From Hydrogenophaga taeniospiralis (GTDB taxonomy: Bacteria; Pseudomonadota; Gammaproteobacteria; Burkholderiales; Burkholderiaceae_C): DNA of 64,000 nt. The DNA is taken from NCBI RefSeq assembly GCF_020510445.1, contig NZ_JAHBAG010000001.1:3696501-3760500 (forward strand). The letters are read 5' to 3'. The position numbers were made by a program, and so were the translations under genes. The notes beneath the pieces are model-generated. The model ran no database searches, had not been told where the DNA came from, and saw nothing but the letters and a program-made list of their open reading frames with translations. Of this stretch, positions 1-8,002 are shown in pieces. Each line of letters starts with the position of its first letter. The stretch's first letter is position 1.

Positions 1-555
1 GCCGGTGCTCACTTCCAGCAATGAAGTCGCCAGGTGTGGGGTACTGGCCACGCCGCCGCTGCCGTAGTTCAACGCATTGGGCTTGCTCTTGCCTGTATTC
101 ACCAGCTCCTGCAGGGACTTGTACGGGGAGGCGAGCGGCACCATCATCACCAAGGGGGATTCCGCGACTTTCGCAATGCCAGTGATGTCTTTGAGCGTGT
201 CGTATTTGAGGCGGGCGCCGTAGAGCGCAGGCGCGGTCACGAACGGGGCACTGGGGAACAGCAGCGTGTAGCCGTCCGCCGGTGACTTGGCAACCAGTTC
301 GGAGCCAATGGTGCCGCCCGCACCGGGCTTGTTTTCCACGATAACGGGCTGCCCCAGCTGTGACTGAAGGCGCTCAGCCAGGATGCGGGCCATCACGTCG
401 TTGGGGCCACCAGCGGCGAAGGCCACCACGATTTTGATCGGACGACTCGGATAGCCCGACTGCGCGAATGCGCTACCAGAAATGGCCGCACCGACGGCCA
501 AGCCGATAACGACAGCACGGCGCGCGGGAGTGAAGGGGGTGCTTGAACGCTGCAT
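1..555 (-). CDS. Bug-family (TctC-like) periplasmic solute-binding protein, 3' part outside window
   Basis: The visible 185 codons start at the ATG at 555 and run off the left edge. Residues 1 to about 31 are a signal peptide (basic start, then a hydrophobic run ending SGSAFAQ). The mature part opens YPSRPIKIVVAFAAGGPND, the usual start of the Bug / TctC family that binds organic acids for tripartite tricarboxylate transporters. The conserved VIVENKPGAGG and DGYTLL stretches follow. It is divergent from the aconitase gene, and the gap carries two copies of the shared operator, so it probably belongs to the same regulon. No TctA or TctB partner is adjacent here. The ligand is unknown. Confidence 0.9.
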   Translation of the reverse strand, partial: MQRSSTPFTPARRAVVIGLAVGAAISGSAFAQSGYPSRPIKIVVAFAAGGPNDVMARILAERLQSQLGQPVIVENKPGAGGTIGSELVAKSPADGYTLLFPSAPFVTAPALYGARLKYDTLKDITGIAKVAESPLVMMVPLASPYKSLQELVNTGKSKPNALNYGSGGVASTPHLATSLLEVSTG

Positions 556-622
556 GTCTTGTCTCCTAGCAAGTGAACACGGTTGGAAGTACCAATGGGA
601 CACGGTCCCCACTGTCTGGTCT

Positions 623-652
623 TATTGTATTCACGTATTATTTGATGCAATA
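623..652. promoter_or_regulatory. Operator copy A of the 8-N14-8 inverted repeat
   Basis: Arms TATTGTAT (623-630) and ATGCAATA (645-652) are separated by 14 AT-rich bases. The reverse complement of the right arm is TATTGCAT, so 7 of 8 arm positions are symmetric. Four more sites in the window have the same arms and the same spacing. It lies 68 bases upstream of the minus-strand Bug gene, so it most likely controls that gene. The proposed ligands are the two GntR/FCD regulators (inference). Confidence 0.65.
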
Positions 653-673
653 CTAGTGTTTGCTCCATCAGTA

Positions 674-697
674 AAAACCACACCTAGGGGGGTGTGG
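674..697 (-). terminator. Possible rho-independent terminator or attenuator between divergent genes
   Basis: CCACACC (678-684) pairs with GGTGTGG (691-697) around a six-base loop. On the minus strand the hairpin is followed by TTTTTAC. It sits between the two operator copies and would insulate the minus-strand Bug gene from upstream transcription. The stem is only 7 bp, so this is tentative. Confidence 0.35.
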
Positions 698-763
698 CTC
701 CAGCAATGAAGCGAACCTCAACTAGAGAACTGGGCACCCGCGACAGGTTTGGTATGTGGCACA

Positions 764-793
764 TATTGCATTATGTTGACTTCAAATGCAAAA
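764..793. promoter_or_regulatory. Operator copy B of the 8-N14-8 inverted repeat, at the aconitase gene
   Basis: Arms TATTGCAT (764-771) and ATGCAAAA (786-793) are spaced by 14 bases. The ATG at 786 lies inside the right arm, which argues against it as the start codon and favours the in-frame ATG at 801. A weak promoter (TTGGTA 749-754, 17-base spacer, TATGTT 772-777) would have its -10 box inside the operator, which suits repression. Confidence 0.65.
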
Positions 794-800
794 TTGCACG

Positions 801-3431
801 ATGACCAACACCCCCCTCACAGACATACCCAGCGCCACCATGACGGTGCATGGCGCCTCCTACCGACACGTCAACCTGTCAGCGCTGCTGGGCCCCACAC
901 TGACACGACTGCCCCATGTTCTGCGCGTCTTGCTCGAGAACGTGGTGCGCACCACACAAGGAACTGAACAGCAGGCGCACGTGGCACACCTGCTCCAGTG
1001 GCTGGATCACGCCAGCAGCGAAGCCGAGATCCCGTTCCAGCCGGGCCGGGTGCTGATGCACGACACCACCAGTACCCCCGCACTGGTGGACATCGCGGGG
1101 ATGCGAGATGCGCTGGCCGAAGCCGGCGTGGACCCGGCGGTGCTGAGCCCCACCCTGCCGGTGGATGTTTCGGTCGACCATTCGCTGGCGGTCGAGGTCT
1201 ATGGCCGACCCGACGCGATCACGCTGAACATGGAGCACGAAATCCGCCGCAACCGTGAGCGCTACCGCTTCCTGCGCTGGGCCTCGAAGGCACTAGACGG
1301 CGTACGCATCAACCCGCCCGGCACGGGCATCATGCACACCATCAACCTGGAACAGTTGGCCACCGTCAGCTGCGTCGAACAACGCGACGGCCAGGCCTGG
1401 CTGATCCCCGACGTGATGCTGGGCACCGACAGCCACACCCCGATGGTCAACGGCCTGGGTGTGCTGGGCTGGGGCGTCGGCGGACTGGAAGCGCAGACCG
1501 TCATGTTCGGCATGCCGACCATGTTGCGCATCCCGGACGTGGTGGGCGTGCGATTGGTGGGCCGGTTGGCAGCACCTGCACAGGCCACCGACCTGGCCCT
1601 GACCGTGACCCAGCGCTTGCGTGCGCTGGATGTGACAGGCGAGTTTGTCGAGTTCTTCGGGCCTGGTGTGTCTACCCTCTCGGCCAACGAGCGGGCGGTG
1701 GTGGCCAACATGGCTCCGGAATATGGCGCCACCACCGGCTACTTTCCGGTGGACGAAGCCACCCTGAGCTATCTGGCGGCCACTGGCCGGAGCCCGGCAC
1801 ACATCGAGCTGGTGCGCGCTCACCAGCAAGCGTCTGGACTGTGGTTCGACCCACTCGCCACCCCCGTCTATTCCAAATCCATCGAAATCGACCTGGGCCA
1901 GATTGGTGTGCACATCGCGGGTCCGACCCGGCCGCAGGACCTGCTGTCGCTGCAGGACGCGGGCCGGGCGCTGGACGCGGTCGGTTTTCAGCCCAAGGCC
2001 TTGTCCAAAGACATGCCGCTGCATCCGGTGGGCATTGCCGCCATCTCCAGTTGCACCAACACCAGCGATCCAAGGCTGTTGGTTGCCGCCGGTCTGTTGG
2101 CACGCAAGGCCAGGGCCAAGGGTCTGACGGTGCCGTACTGGGTCAAGACCTCGCTGGCCCCCGGATCGCCCGCGGCGGCCAGCTATCTGCAGCGCGCCGG
2201 CCTGACCGACGACCTCGCGGCACTGGGTTTCAACATCGTGGGTTATGGCTGCAGCACCTGCATTGGCAACCCCGGGCCACTGACCGAACCGATCCGCCTG
2301 GCGCAGGAGCGCGGCGAGGTCAAGGCGCTGGCCATTGTCTCGGGCAACCGCAATTTCCCGGGCCGCGTTCACCCCGACATCGAGCTCAGCTACATCATGT
2401 CGCCGCTGCTGGTGGTGGCGTTCGCCATTGCTGGCGACGCCCGCCGCAACCTGCGCGATGAGCCGCTGCAGACCGGCGCTGACGAAATCCCCGTCCACCT
2501 GGCCGACATCTGGCCCAGCGCCAGCGAGATCGACGAAACCTTGCGTCTGTCGCAAGCCCCAGCCGACTACGCCGCCGACTTTGCCAGGGCCAGCGCCAAC
2601 CCGCTCTGGCACGGCATCGAGGCACCTGACGCGGCGCGCTTTCCCTGGGACGAAGCCTCCACAGCGCTGCGACGCCCTCCGTTTGCGTCGCTCCGGGAAG
2701 GCTCGCAACTGGGCAGCTACCGCGCCTACCCGCTGCTGGTGCTGGGTGACGACATCACCACCGACCACATCTCACCCGCCAGTGCGATACCACCCGACAG
2801 CCTGGTCGCCGATTTTCTGGTCGAGCGCGGCGACGACCGGCGCGACCTCAACGTGTTCGCGTCCAGACGGGGCAACTGGGAAGTGATGCTGCGCGCCGCT
2901 TTCCACAACAAGAACCTGCGCAACCTGCTGGCACCCGGCGCTCCGGTGGCGCACACGCTGCACATTCCCACGGGCGAAACACTGCCCCTGTGGGAGGCGT
3001 CGGCAAGGTACAAGGCCGCAGGGCAATCCGTGGTCATCGTCGCGGGTGAGCGCTACGGCATGGGGTCTTCGCGCGACTGGGCGGCCAAGGGTCAGCGGCT
3101 GCTGGGCGTGCGCGCCGTGTTGGCGGTCGGCTTCGAACGCATCCACCGCTCCAACCTGATCGGCATGGGCATCCTGCCAGTGCGCATGACCCACGGCGTT
3201 TCGCCGACCAGCCTGAACATCCAGCCCGGCGACGAAATCGAGGTGATTGCGGATGCCGCAACCCTGAGCCCACGCTGCGACATCGAAGTGCGCCTGCGCC
3301 GTCGAGACGGCAGCTCGACATCCATTCCGGCCAAGGCCGCCGTTGAAACGCAGCTCGAAGTCGAGCTGCTGCAAAAGGGTGGCGTGATTCCCGCCATCCT
3401 CGAAAAGACCATCGCACAACACCGTCAGTGA
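801..3431 (+). CDS. Aconitase-family hydratase (AcnA type)
   Basis: This 876-residue [4Fe-4S] hydro-lyase has the AcnA/IRP domain order. Cluster cysteines are visible in SSCTNTSDPR and in GYGCSTCIGNPG. The C-terminal swivel domain carries GERYGMGSSRDWAAKG. Length is normal for AcnA. Family members interconvert citrate-like hydroxy acids through an enoic intermediate. Because it lies in an accessory cluster with a lactonase, Bug proteins and a decarboxylating dehydrogenase, it may act on a related hydroxy-tricarboxylate rather than serve as the TCA enzyme (inference). The start is placed at 801 because the in-frame ATG at 786 falls inside an operator; no good ribosome binding site precedes either. 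The stop overlaps a possible GTG start of the next gene. Confidence 0.9.
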   Translation: MTNTPLTDIPSATMTVHGASYRHVNLSALLGPTLTRLPHVLRVLLENVVRTTQGTEQQAHVAHLLQWLDHASSEAEIPFQPGRVLMHDTTSTPALVDIAGMRDALAEAGVDPAVLSPTLPVDVSVDHSLAVEVYGRPDAITLNMEHEIRRNRERYRFLRWASKALDGVRINPPGTGIMHTINLEQLATVSCVEQRDGQAWLIPDVMLGTDSHTPMVNGLGVLGWGVGGLEAQTVMFGMPTMLRIPDVVGVRLVGRLAAPAQATDLALTVTQRLRALDVTGEFVEFFGPGVSTLSANERAVVANMAPEYGATTGYFPVDEATLSYLAATGRSPAHIELVRAHQQASGLWFDPLATPVYSKSIEIDLGQIGVHIAGPTRPQDLLSLQDAGRALDAVGFQPKALSKDMPLHPVGIAAISSCTNTSDPRLLVAAGLLARKARAKGLTVPYWVKTSLAPGSPAAASYLQRAGLTDDLAALGFNIVGYGCSTCIGNPGPLTEPIRLAQERGEVKALAIVSGNRNFPGRVHPDIELSYIMSPLLVVAFAIAGDARRNLRDEPLQTGADEIPVHLADIWPSASEIDETLRLSQAPADYAADFARASANPLWHGIEAPDAARFPWDEASTALRRPPFASLREGSQLGSYRAYPLLVLGDDITTDHISPASAIPPDSLVADFLVERGDDRRDLNVFASRRGNWEVMLRAAFHNKNLRNLLAPGAPVAHTLHIPTGETLPLWEASARYKAAGQSVVIVAGERYGMGSSRDWAAKGQRLLGVRAVLAVGFERIHRSNLIGMGILPVRMTHGVSPTSLNIQPGDEIEVIADAATLSPRCDIEVRLRRRDGSSTSIPAKAAVETQLEVELLQKGGVIPAILEKTIAQHRQ

Positions 3432-3439
3432 GAACCCAT

Positions 3440-4183
3440 ATGAGCACCGTATCCGATGCATTGAAGAAAACACTTGCGCCGACTGGCCGCCTGCGCGCAT
3501 CCATCAACCTGGGCAACCCGGTGCTGGTACAGCGCAACGCCACCACAGGCGAACCCGAAGGTGTGTCTGTCTCCCTGGCGCAAGCGTTCGCGCAGCACCT
3601 GGGCCTGCCCCTGGATCTGGTGGTTTTCGACACGGCTGGCAAATCGGTCGATGCGGTCACCCGGGAAGAGGCCGACTTCGGCTTCTTCGCCATCGATCCT
3701 GTCCGCGGCCAGGGCATCCACTTCACCGCACCCTACGTCCTCATCGAGGGGGCATACCTGGTGCGCGAAGGCTCGACCTTCACCTGCAACGACGATGTGG
3801 ACCAGGAAGGCGTGCTCGTCACGGTGGGCAAGGGCAGCGCGTACGACCTGTTCCTGACCCGCGAACTGCGCCAGGCTCACATCGTGCGCGCCCCCTCCTC
3901 ACCTACGGTGGTGGACGTATTCATGGAACAGGCGCTGGATGTCGCTGCCGGCGTGCGCCAGCAACTTGAAGCCGACCTGCAGCGTTTTGAAGGTCTGCGT
4001 ATCCTGCCGGGCCGCTTCATGGTGATCGAGCAGGCCATGGGGCTGCCCCGCGGGCGTGGAGACGAAGCCGCCCGCTGCCTGTTTGATTTCCTGGAAAGCG
4101 CCAAGACTTCAGGTCTGGTGGCCAGGGAACTGGCCCGCTTTGGTATCCAGGGTGCGTCAGTGGCTCCCGCTGCGAAGGCCTGA
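3440..4183 (+). CDS. Periplasmic-binding-protein-like protein (SBP_bac_3 fold) without a signal peptide
   Basis: A 247-residue protein resembling the amino-acid-type solute-binding family. It begins with a helix and then LRASINLGNPVLVQRNATTG, followed by LAQAFAQHLGLPLDLVVF and DFGFFAIDPVRGQGIHFT, a pattern typical of SBP_bac_3. No signal peptide is visible from either start, so it may stay in the cytoplasm as a ligand sensor, or the annotated fold may have been reused. A GTG at 3428 overlaps the aconitase stop (GTGA) and would add four residues; the ATG at 3440 is preferred. It is four bases from the lactonase gene, and the three genes probably form one operon. Function is uncertain. Confidence 0.75.
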   Translation: MSTVSDALKKTLAPTGRLRASINLGNPVLVQRNATTGEPEGVSVSLAQAFAQHLGLPLDLVVFDTAGKSVDAVTREEADFGFFAIDPVRGQGIHFTAPYVLIEGAYLVREGSTFTCNDDVDQEGVLVTVGKGSAYDLFLTRELRQAHIVRAPSSPTVVDVFMEQALDVAAGVRQQLEADLQRFEGLRILPGRFMVIEQAMGLPRGRGDEAARCLFDFLESAKTSGLVARELARFGIQGASVAPAAKA

Positions 4184-4186
4184 ACC

Positions 4187-5239
4187 ATGTGGGCATACAT
4201 CGGCTCCAGAACCACCCGCGAGCGCAACGCTCGCGGCGAAGGCATCAGCATCTTCCAAGTCAACGAATCCACAGGCGATCTGACCCCCACAGGCGTCGTA
4301 GGCGGCCTGCTGAACCCATCCTTCCAGGCCTACAGCGACCGCCATCAGGTGCTGTACTCCATCCATGGCGACAGCCAGGAGGTGAGCGCTTTTCGGGTTC
4401 ACACCGAAACGGGGGCACTCACCTTTCTCAATCAGGTGTCTTGCGAAGGGCGCAACCCGGTGCATCTGGCGCTGGATCCCAGCCATCAGCGGCTGGTGGT
4501 TTCCAACCACCTGACCAGTGCCGTGGCCGTGTTGAGCATCCTGGACGATGGCCGGTTGGGCGGGGTGACACAACTCGTACCGCTGGAAGGTGACCCCGGC
4601 CCGCACCGCAAGGAACAGCCCTTCTCCAAGCCTCATTTCAATCCGTTCGACCGTTCAGGGCGCTTTGTGATCGTGCCCGACAAAGGGCTGGACAGGATCT
4701 TCGTGTTCCGCTTCGAGAACGGCCGACTCACTCCCGCGCGCACGCCGTCGGTCACCAGCCGGGAAACCGCAGGTCCGCGCCATGTCGCCCTCCATCCGAA
4801 CGGCCCATGGTTGTACTGCGTCAACGAACTGGATTCCACCGTGACCGCCTACCGCTTCAACGGCGACAGCGGTGAGTTGACGCCGTTCCAGGTGTTGTCA
4901 ACCCTCAGTGAGCGGTTCACCGACAACAGCCGCGCCTCTGAAATCGAGGTCCACCCCGGCGGACGCTGGCTGTATGCCTCCAACCGCGGCGAAGACAGTG
5001 TGGCGGTCTTTGAAATCGATCAAGCCTGCGGCGAATTGCGCCTGGCGCAGACCGTCCCGACACTGGGCCGCACACCTCGATTCTTTGCCTTGCACCCGTC
5101 CGGCCGCTGGCTGTATGTTCTCAACGAGGATTCGGACACCATCGTGCGCTTCCGGGTCGATGAACACTCAGGCTTGCTGGCAAGCGTGGGCGATCCACTT
5201 CATTGCGCCAGCCCGGTTTGCATGAGCTTTGTGGGCTGA
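4187..5239 (+). CDS. Lactonase family protein (6-phosphogluconolactonase-like seven-bladed beta-propeller)
   Basis: The 350 residues show the repeating blade motif of the Pgl-type lactonase family (PF10282): repeated units such as VHLALDPSHQRLVVSNH, RHVALHPNGPWLYCVNE, IEVHPGGRWLYASNRG and FALHPSGRWLYVLNEDSD. No signal peptide is seen, so it is cytoplasmic. Family members hydrolyse sugar-acid or other lactones. Next to an aconitase-like gene and C4-acid genes, a role in opening the lactone of a hydroxy-polycarboxylic or aldonic acid is plausible (inference). It is the third gene of the 801-5239 operon. It is not close to the zwf-linked DevB/Pgl enzyme. Confidence 0.85.
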   Translation: MWAYIGSRTTRERNARGEGISIFQVNESTGDLTPTGVVGGLLNPSFQAYSDRHQVLYSIHGDSQEVSAFRVHTETGALTFLNQVSCEGRNPVHLALDPSHQRLVVSNHLTSAVAVLSILDDGRLGGVTQLVPLEGDPGPHRKEQPFSKPHFNPFDRSGRFVIVPDKGLDRIFVFRFENGRLTPARTPSVTSRETAGPRHVALHPNGPWLYCVNELDSTVTAYRFNGDSGELTPFQVLSTLSERFTDNSRASEIEVHPGGRWLYASNRGEDSVAVFEIDQACGELRLAQTVPTLGRTPRFFALHPSGRWLYVLNEDSDTIVRFRVDEHSGLLASVGDPLHCASPVCMSFVG

Positions 5240-5292
5240 TTCCTCTGGTGGCGCGCGACTGCCCGCTCCCGGGCAGGATCACGCAGACGGGT

Positions 5293-5670
5293 CTAACTCG
5301 GAATGTTCTGCGCCAGAAAGTCCAGCAGCATGTTGGCGGTGGACAGGTTGGTCGCGCAGGGCACGTTGTGCACATCACAAGCCCTCACAAGGGCGTTGAT
5401 GTCGGGCTCATGGGGTTGTGGCGTCATAGGGTCGCGCAGAAACACCAGCGCCTGGACACGCCCTGCCACCAGCATGGCGCCGATCTGTTGGTCCCCGCCC
5501 AGCGGACCGCTGAGCACACACTCCACCGGCAGTGCCAGCTCCCGGGACAGGCGCCCCCCCGTGGTTCCGGTGGCCACCAGGACGCATTGGCGCAACAACG
5601 GCAGGTGCCTGCCGGCCAAAACCAGCATGTCGTCCTTCTTTCGGTCGTGTGCGATCAGGGCAAGTCTCAT
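5293..5670 (-). CDS. mgsA: Methylglyoxal synthase
   Basis: The 125 residues fit the MgsA family, which converts dihydroxyacetone phosphate to methylglyoxal and phosphate. It opens [14 protein letters not shown] and contains [10 protein letters not shown] (phosphate binding) and [12 protein letters not shown] with the catalytic aspartate. [18 protein letters not shown] is also typical. It is slightly shorter than the E. coli enzyme (152 residues) because the C-terminal tail is missing. It is divergent from a GntR regulator, with an operator copy in the gap, and lies 2.3 kb from kinase and aldolase genes whose expected product is dihydroxyacetone phosphate. It may therefore act as an overflow valve for that pathway (inference). 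Confidence 0.93.
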   Translation of the reverse strand: MRLALIAHDRKKDDMLVLAGRHLPLLRQCVLVATGTTGGRLSRELALPVECVLSGPLGGDQQIGAMLVAGRVQALVFLRDPMTPQPHEPDINALVRACDVHNVPCATNLSTANMLLDFLAQNIPS

Positions 5671-5695
5671 CTGTACAAAGTATCTGCTTCACTGA

Positions 5696-5725
5696 TATTG
5701 TATGAAAATAATCTTTGATACACAA
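5696..5725. promoter_or_regulatory. Operator copy C of the 8-N14-8 inverted repeat, mgsA-gntR gap
   Basis: Arms TATTGTAT (5696-5703) and ATACACAA (5718-5725) have the same 14-base spacing as the other copies. The left arm is identical to copy A and the right arm is the weakest of the five. It lies between the divergent mgsA and gntR genes, consistent with autoregulation. Confidence 0.55.
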
Positions 5726-5834
5726 AAGCCGATTCCCTTCCGTTCCAAGGTCGTTGCCGCTTTGCCCACCAACCATCGCTACGGCGCGTATGGCCATAAT
5801 TGTTCGTCAGCCACCACCAGCACACGCCAACACC

Positions 5835-6806
5835 ATGAACACCCCCAGAGCCGCAAAAAAAGCCAGCTCGATGCCGCCCCCTCCGAGCGGCATCGCCAAC
5901 TCGGTGGCGGCAGGCATTCTGGAATACATCCGCAAGCTGGATCTTCCCGCCGGTGAGCGGCTGAGGGAGCAGACGCTGGCCAACGAACTGGGCGTGTCCC
6001 GTTCGCCCATCCGAAAGGCCCTGCAGTACATGGAGTCGGCCGGGATCGTTGAATCCAGTCCGAACCGGGGATTTTTCCTCAAGCAAAGGGCAGCTGATCT
6101 GATGCGCCTGGACATGCCAGCCGACGAAGAGTCTGACGAAGCCCTGTACTTGCGCGTGGCCGAAGAGCGCCTGAGCGGCGCACTGCCAGAAGAGATTACC
6201 GAGGTTGATCTCATGGAGCGTTACGACCTGTCCCGATTGCAAGTGCAGCGCGTGCTCAATCGCATGGGGCGCGAAGGGCTGGCTGAGCGAAAGCCCGGGC
6301 GAGGCTGGGTGTTCCGCCCATTTCTCAGCACCGACACCGCCTACCGGGAGGGCTACCGATTCCGCATGATCATCGAGCCCGCCGCACTGCTGGAGCCCAG
6401 TTTCCGGATCGACAAGGTCGCATTCGACAGGATCCGGCGGGACCAGCAAGCGATGCTCGATGGCGGCATCGAAAAATGGCCCCGGAGCGAGCTGTTTCGC
6501 GCCGGCGCCCAGTTCCACGAAACCCTGGTCGCTGCGTCCAACAACAGCTTCCTGCTGGAGTCCATCCGCAACGTCAACCAGTTGCGTCGCCTGGTCGAGT
6601 ACCGGGTGAACGTGGATCGCAGCCGCCTGTACCGGCAATGCGGAGAACACCTCATGCTGCTGGACCTGATCGAAGGAGGCGACCGGGTGGAAGCCTCGTA
6701 CAAGTTGCGCCAGCACCTGGACGTTGCGCGCAGCATCAAGCTGCACGACGCGGATGAAGCCACGGATGGCAAAACCAAGTCCTCTCCCGTGGAAGTCAAC
6801 GTGTAA
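5835..6806 (+). CDS. GntR/FCD-family transcriptional regulator with a second winged-helix-like segment
   Basis: A 323-residue regulator. The first winged helix spans about residues 15-85 (LREQTLANELGVSRSPIRKA, then ESSPNRGFFLK). A second segment at about 115-160 (EITEVDLMERYDLSRLQVQ, then GLAERKPGRGWVF) again looks like helix-turn-helix plus wing. The C-terminal helical FCD domain follows (YRFRMIIEPAALLEPSF, FHETLVAASNNSFLLE), which usually binds a small carboxylate effector. The start at 5835 gives MNTPRAAKK; the longer upstream reading is promoter DNA. It is paralogous to the protein at 16308-17258. Operator copies C and D flank it. It probably represses the acid-catabolic genes. Confidence 0.88.
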   Translation: MNTPRAAKKASSMPPPPSGIANSVAAGILEYIRKLDLPAGERLREQTLANELGVSRSPIRKALQYMESAGIVESSPNRGFFLKQRAADLMRLDMPADEESDEALYLRVAEERLSGALPEEITEVDLMERYDLSRLQVQRVLNRMGREGLAERKPGRGWVFRPFLSTDTAYREGYRFRMIIEPAALLEPSFRIDKVAFDRIRRDQQAMLDGGIEKWPRSELFRAGAQFHETLVAASNNSFLLESIRNVNQLRRLVEYRVNVDRSRLYRQCGEHLMLLDLIEGGDRVEASYKLRQHLDVARSIKLHDADEATDGKTKSSPVEVNV

Positions 6807-6823
6807 CCACGCATCTCTACGCA

Positions 6824-6853
6824 TTTGTACTAAGAATTGACAAAATACAACTT
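6824..6853. promoter_or_regulatory. Operator copy D of the 8-N14-8 inverted repeat
   Basis: Arms ATTTGTAC (6824-6831) and ATACAACT (6846-6853) are spaced by 14 bases. The -35 box of a near-consensus promoter lies in the spacer, so a bound regulator would block RNA polymerase. This is the best evidence that the repeat is a repressor site. Confidence 0.65.
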
Positions 6854-6865
6854 CACACTATACTC
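6838..6865 (+). promoter_or_regulatory. Sigma-70 promoter of the dehydrogenase-otnK-otnC operon
   Basis: TTGACA (6838-6843), a 16-base spacer and TATACT (6860-6865). Transcription would begin near 6872, about 40 bases ahead of the ATG at 6913. The start codon is preceded by ATGGAGACATAG, which contains GGAG. Confidence 0.75.
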
Positions 6866-6912
6866 CGGGATCAACTGGTGGCGCGGTGCCACCATTTCTC
6901 ATGGAGACATAG

Positions 6913-7986
6913 ATGAAGATTCTTGTGCTGCCCGGTGATGGCATTGGTCCTGAAATCGTTGCTGCTTCCCTCAAGGTGCTGACGGCCGCGAGCCAGAAGT
7001 TCGCTCTCGGTCTGAGCTTTGACCACGACGACGTGGGCTTCACCAGCCTGGAAAAAAACGGCACGACACTGCGCGACGAAACCCTGGCCAAGGCCCGCAC
7101 CTACGACGGCATCATCCTGGGCACGCAATCGCACGCCGACTACCCGGCGCCGGAAAAAGGTGGCCGCAATGTTTCGGCAGGTTTCCGCATCGGCCTGGAC
7201 CTGTACGCCAACGTGCGCCCCGCCCGCACCCGCCCCTTCCTGGAGTCGAACATGCGTCCGGGCAAGACCATGGATCTGGTCATCATGCGTGAGGCCACCG
7301 AGGGCTTCTACCCCGACCGCAACATGACCCGCGGCTGGGCCGAGCTGATGCCCAGCCCGGACATGGCCCTGTCCTTCCGCAAGATCACCCGCCACTGCAG
7401 CGAGCGCATCGCGCGCCGCGCCTTTGAACTGGCGATGAAGCGCAACAAGAAGGTCACCGCTATCCACAAGGCCAACAGCTTCCACATGACCGACGGTCTG
7501 TTCATGGAATGCGTGCGCGACGTGGCCAAGGAATTCCCCGAAGTCACCCTCAACGACCTGCTGGTGGATGCCTCCACCGCCCACCTAGTGCGCAACCCGG
7601 AGCGCTTTGACGTGCTGGTGGCGACCAACTTCTACGGCGACATCATTTCCGACCTGGCCAGCGAGCTCTCGGGCAGTCTGGGACTGGCTGGCTCGATGAT
7701 GGCCAGCGACACCCACTGCTGCGCCCAGGCGCAGCACGGCTCGGCACCCGACATCCAGGGACAGGACAAGGCCAACCCGGTGTCGATGATCCTGTCCTGC
7801 GCGATGCTGCTGCAGTGGCTGGGCGAGAAGCGTGGCGTGCCCGCGCTGGAAGCCGCCGCCAAGGCGATGGACGTGGCCGTGGACAAGGTGCTGGAAGACC
7901 CGGCCTCGCGTACGCCCGACCTCGGCGGTTCGACCGGCTGCCAGGCTTTTGCCGACAAGGTGGCCCAGGCCCTGCTGAACGCCTGA
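6913..7986 (+). CDS. Isocitrate/isopropylmalate dehydrogenase family protein
   Basis: The 357 residues form one NAD(P)-dependent beta-decarboxylating dehydrogenase domain. Visible family motifs are LPGDGIGPEIV at the start, LDLYANVRPAR and MREATEGFY (carboxylate-binding arginines), AIHKANSF (catalytic lysine), NFYGDIISDLASEL (metal-binding aspartates) and HGSAPDIQGQDKANP. The family includes isopropylmalate, isocitrate, tartrate and D-malate dehydrogenases, and sequence alone does not settle the substrate. It is followed after 16 bases by an OtnK-type kinase and then an OtnC-type aldolase. It therefore probably performs the oxidation that supplies the kinase substrate, a job done by LtnD in the known threonate pathway. 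A strong promoter and operator copy D precede it. Confidence 0.88.
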   Translation: MKILVLPGDGIGPEIVAASLKVLTAASQKFALGLSFDHDDVGFTSLEKNGTTLRDETLAKARTYDGIILGTQSHADYPAPEKGGRNVSAGFRIGLDLYANVRPARTRPFLESNMRPGKTMDLVIMREATEGFYPDRNMTRGWAELMPSPDMALSFRKITRHCSERIARRAFELAMKRNKKVTAIHKANSFHMTDGLFMECVRDVAKEFPEVTLNDLLVDASTAHLVRNPERFDVLVATNFYGDIISDLASELSGSLGLAGSMMASDTHCCAQAQHGSAPDIQGQDKANPVSMILSCAMLLQWLGEKRGVPALEAAAKAMDVAVDKVLEDPASRTPDLGGSTGCQAFADKVAQALLNA

Positions 7987-8002
7987 GGCAACGAGGTCCC
8001 TC

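Noticed and set aside
1293..2768. 491-residue minus-strand open frame inside the aconitase gene
   Set aside because: Antisense shadow created by high GC3; composition rich in R, G, Q, V with no domain and full overlap with a well-supported gene.
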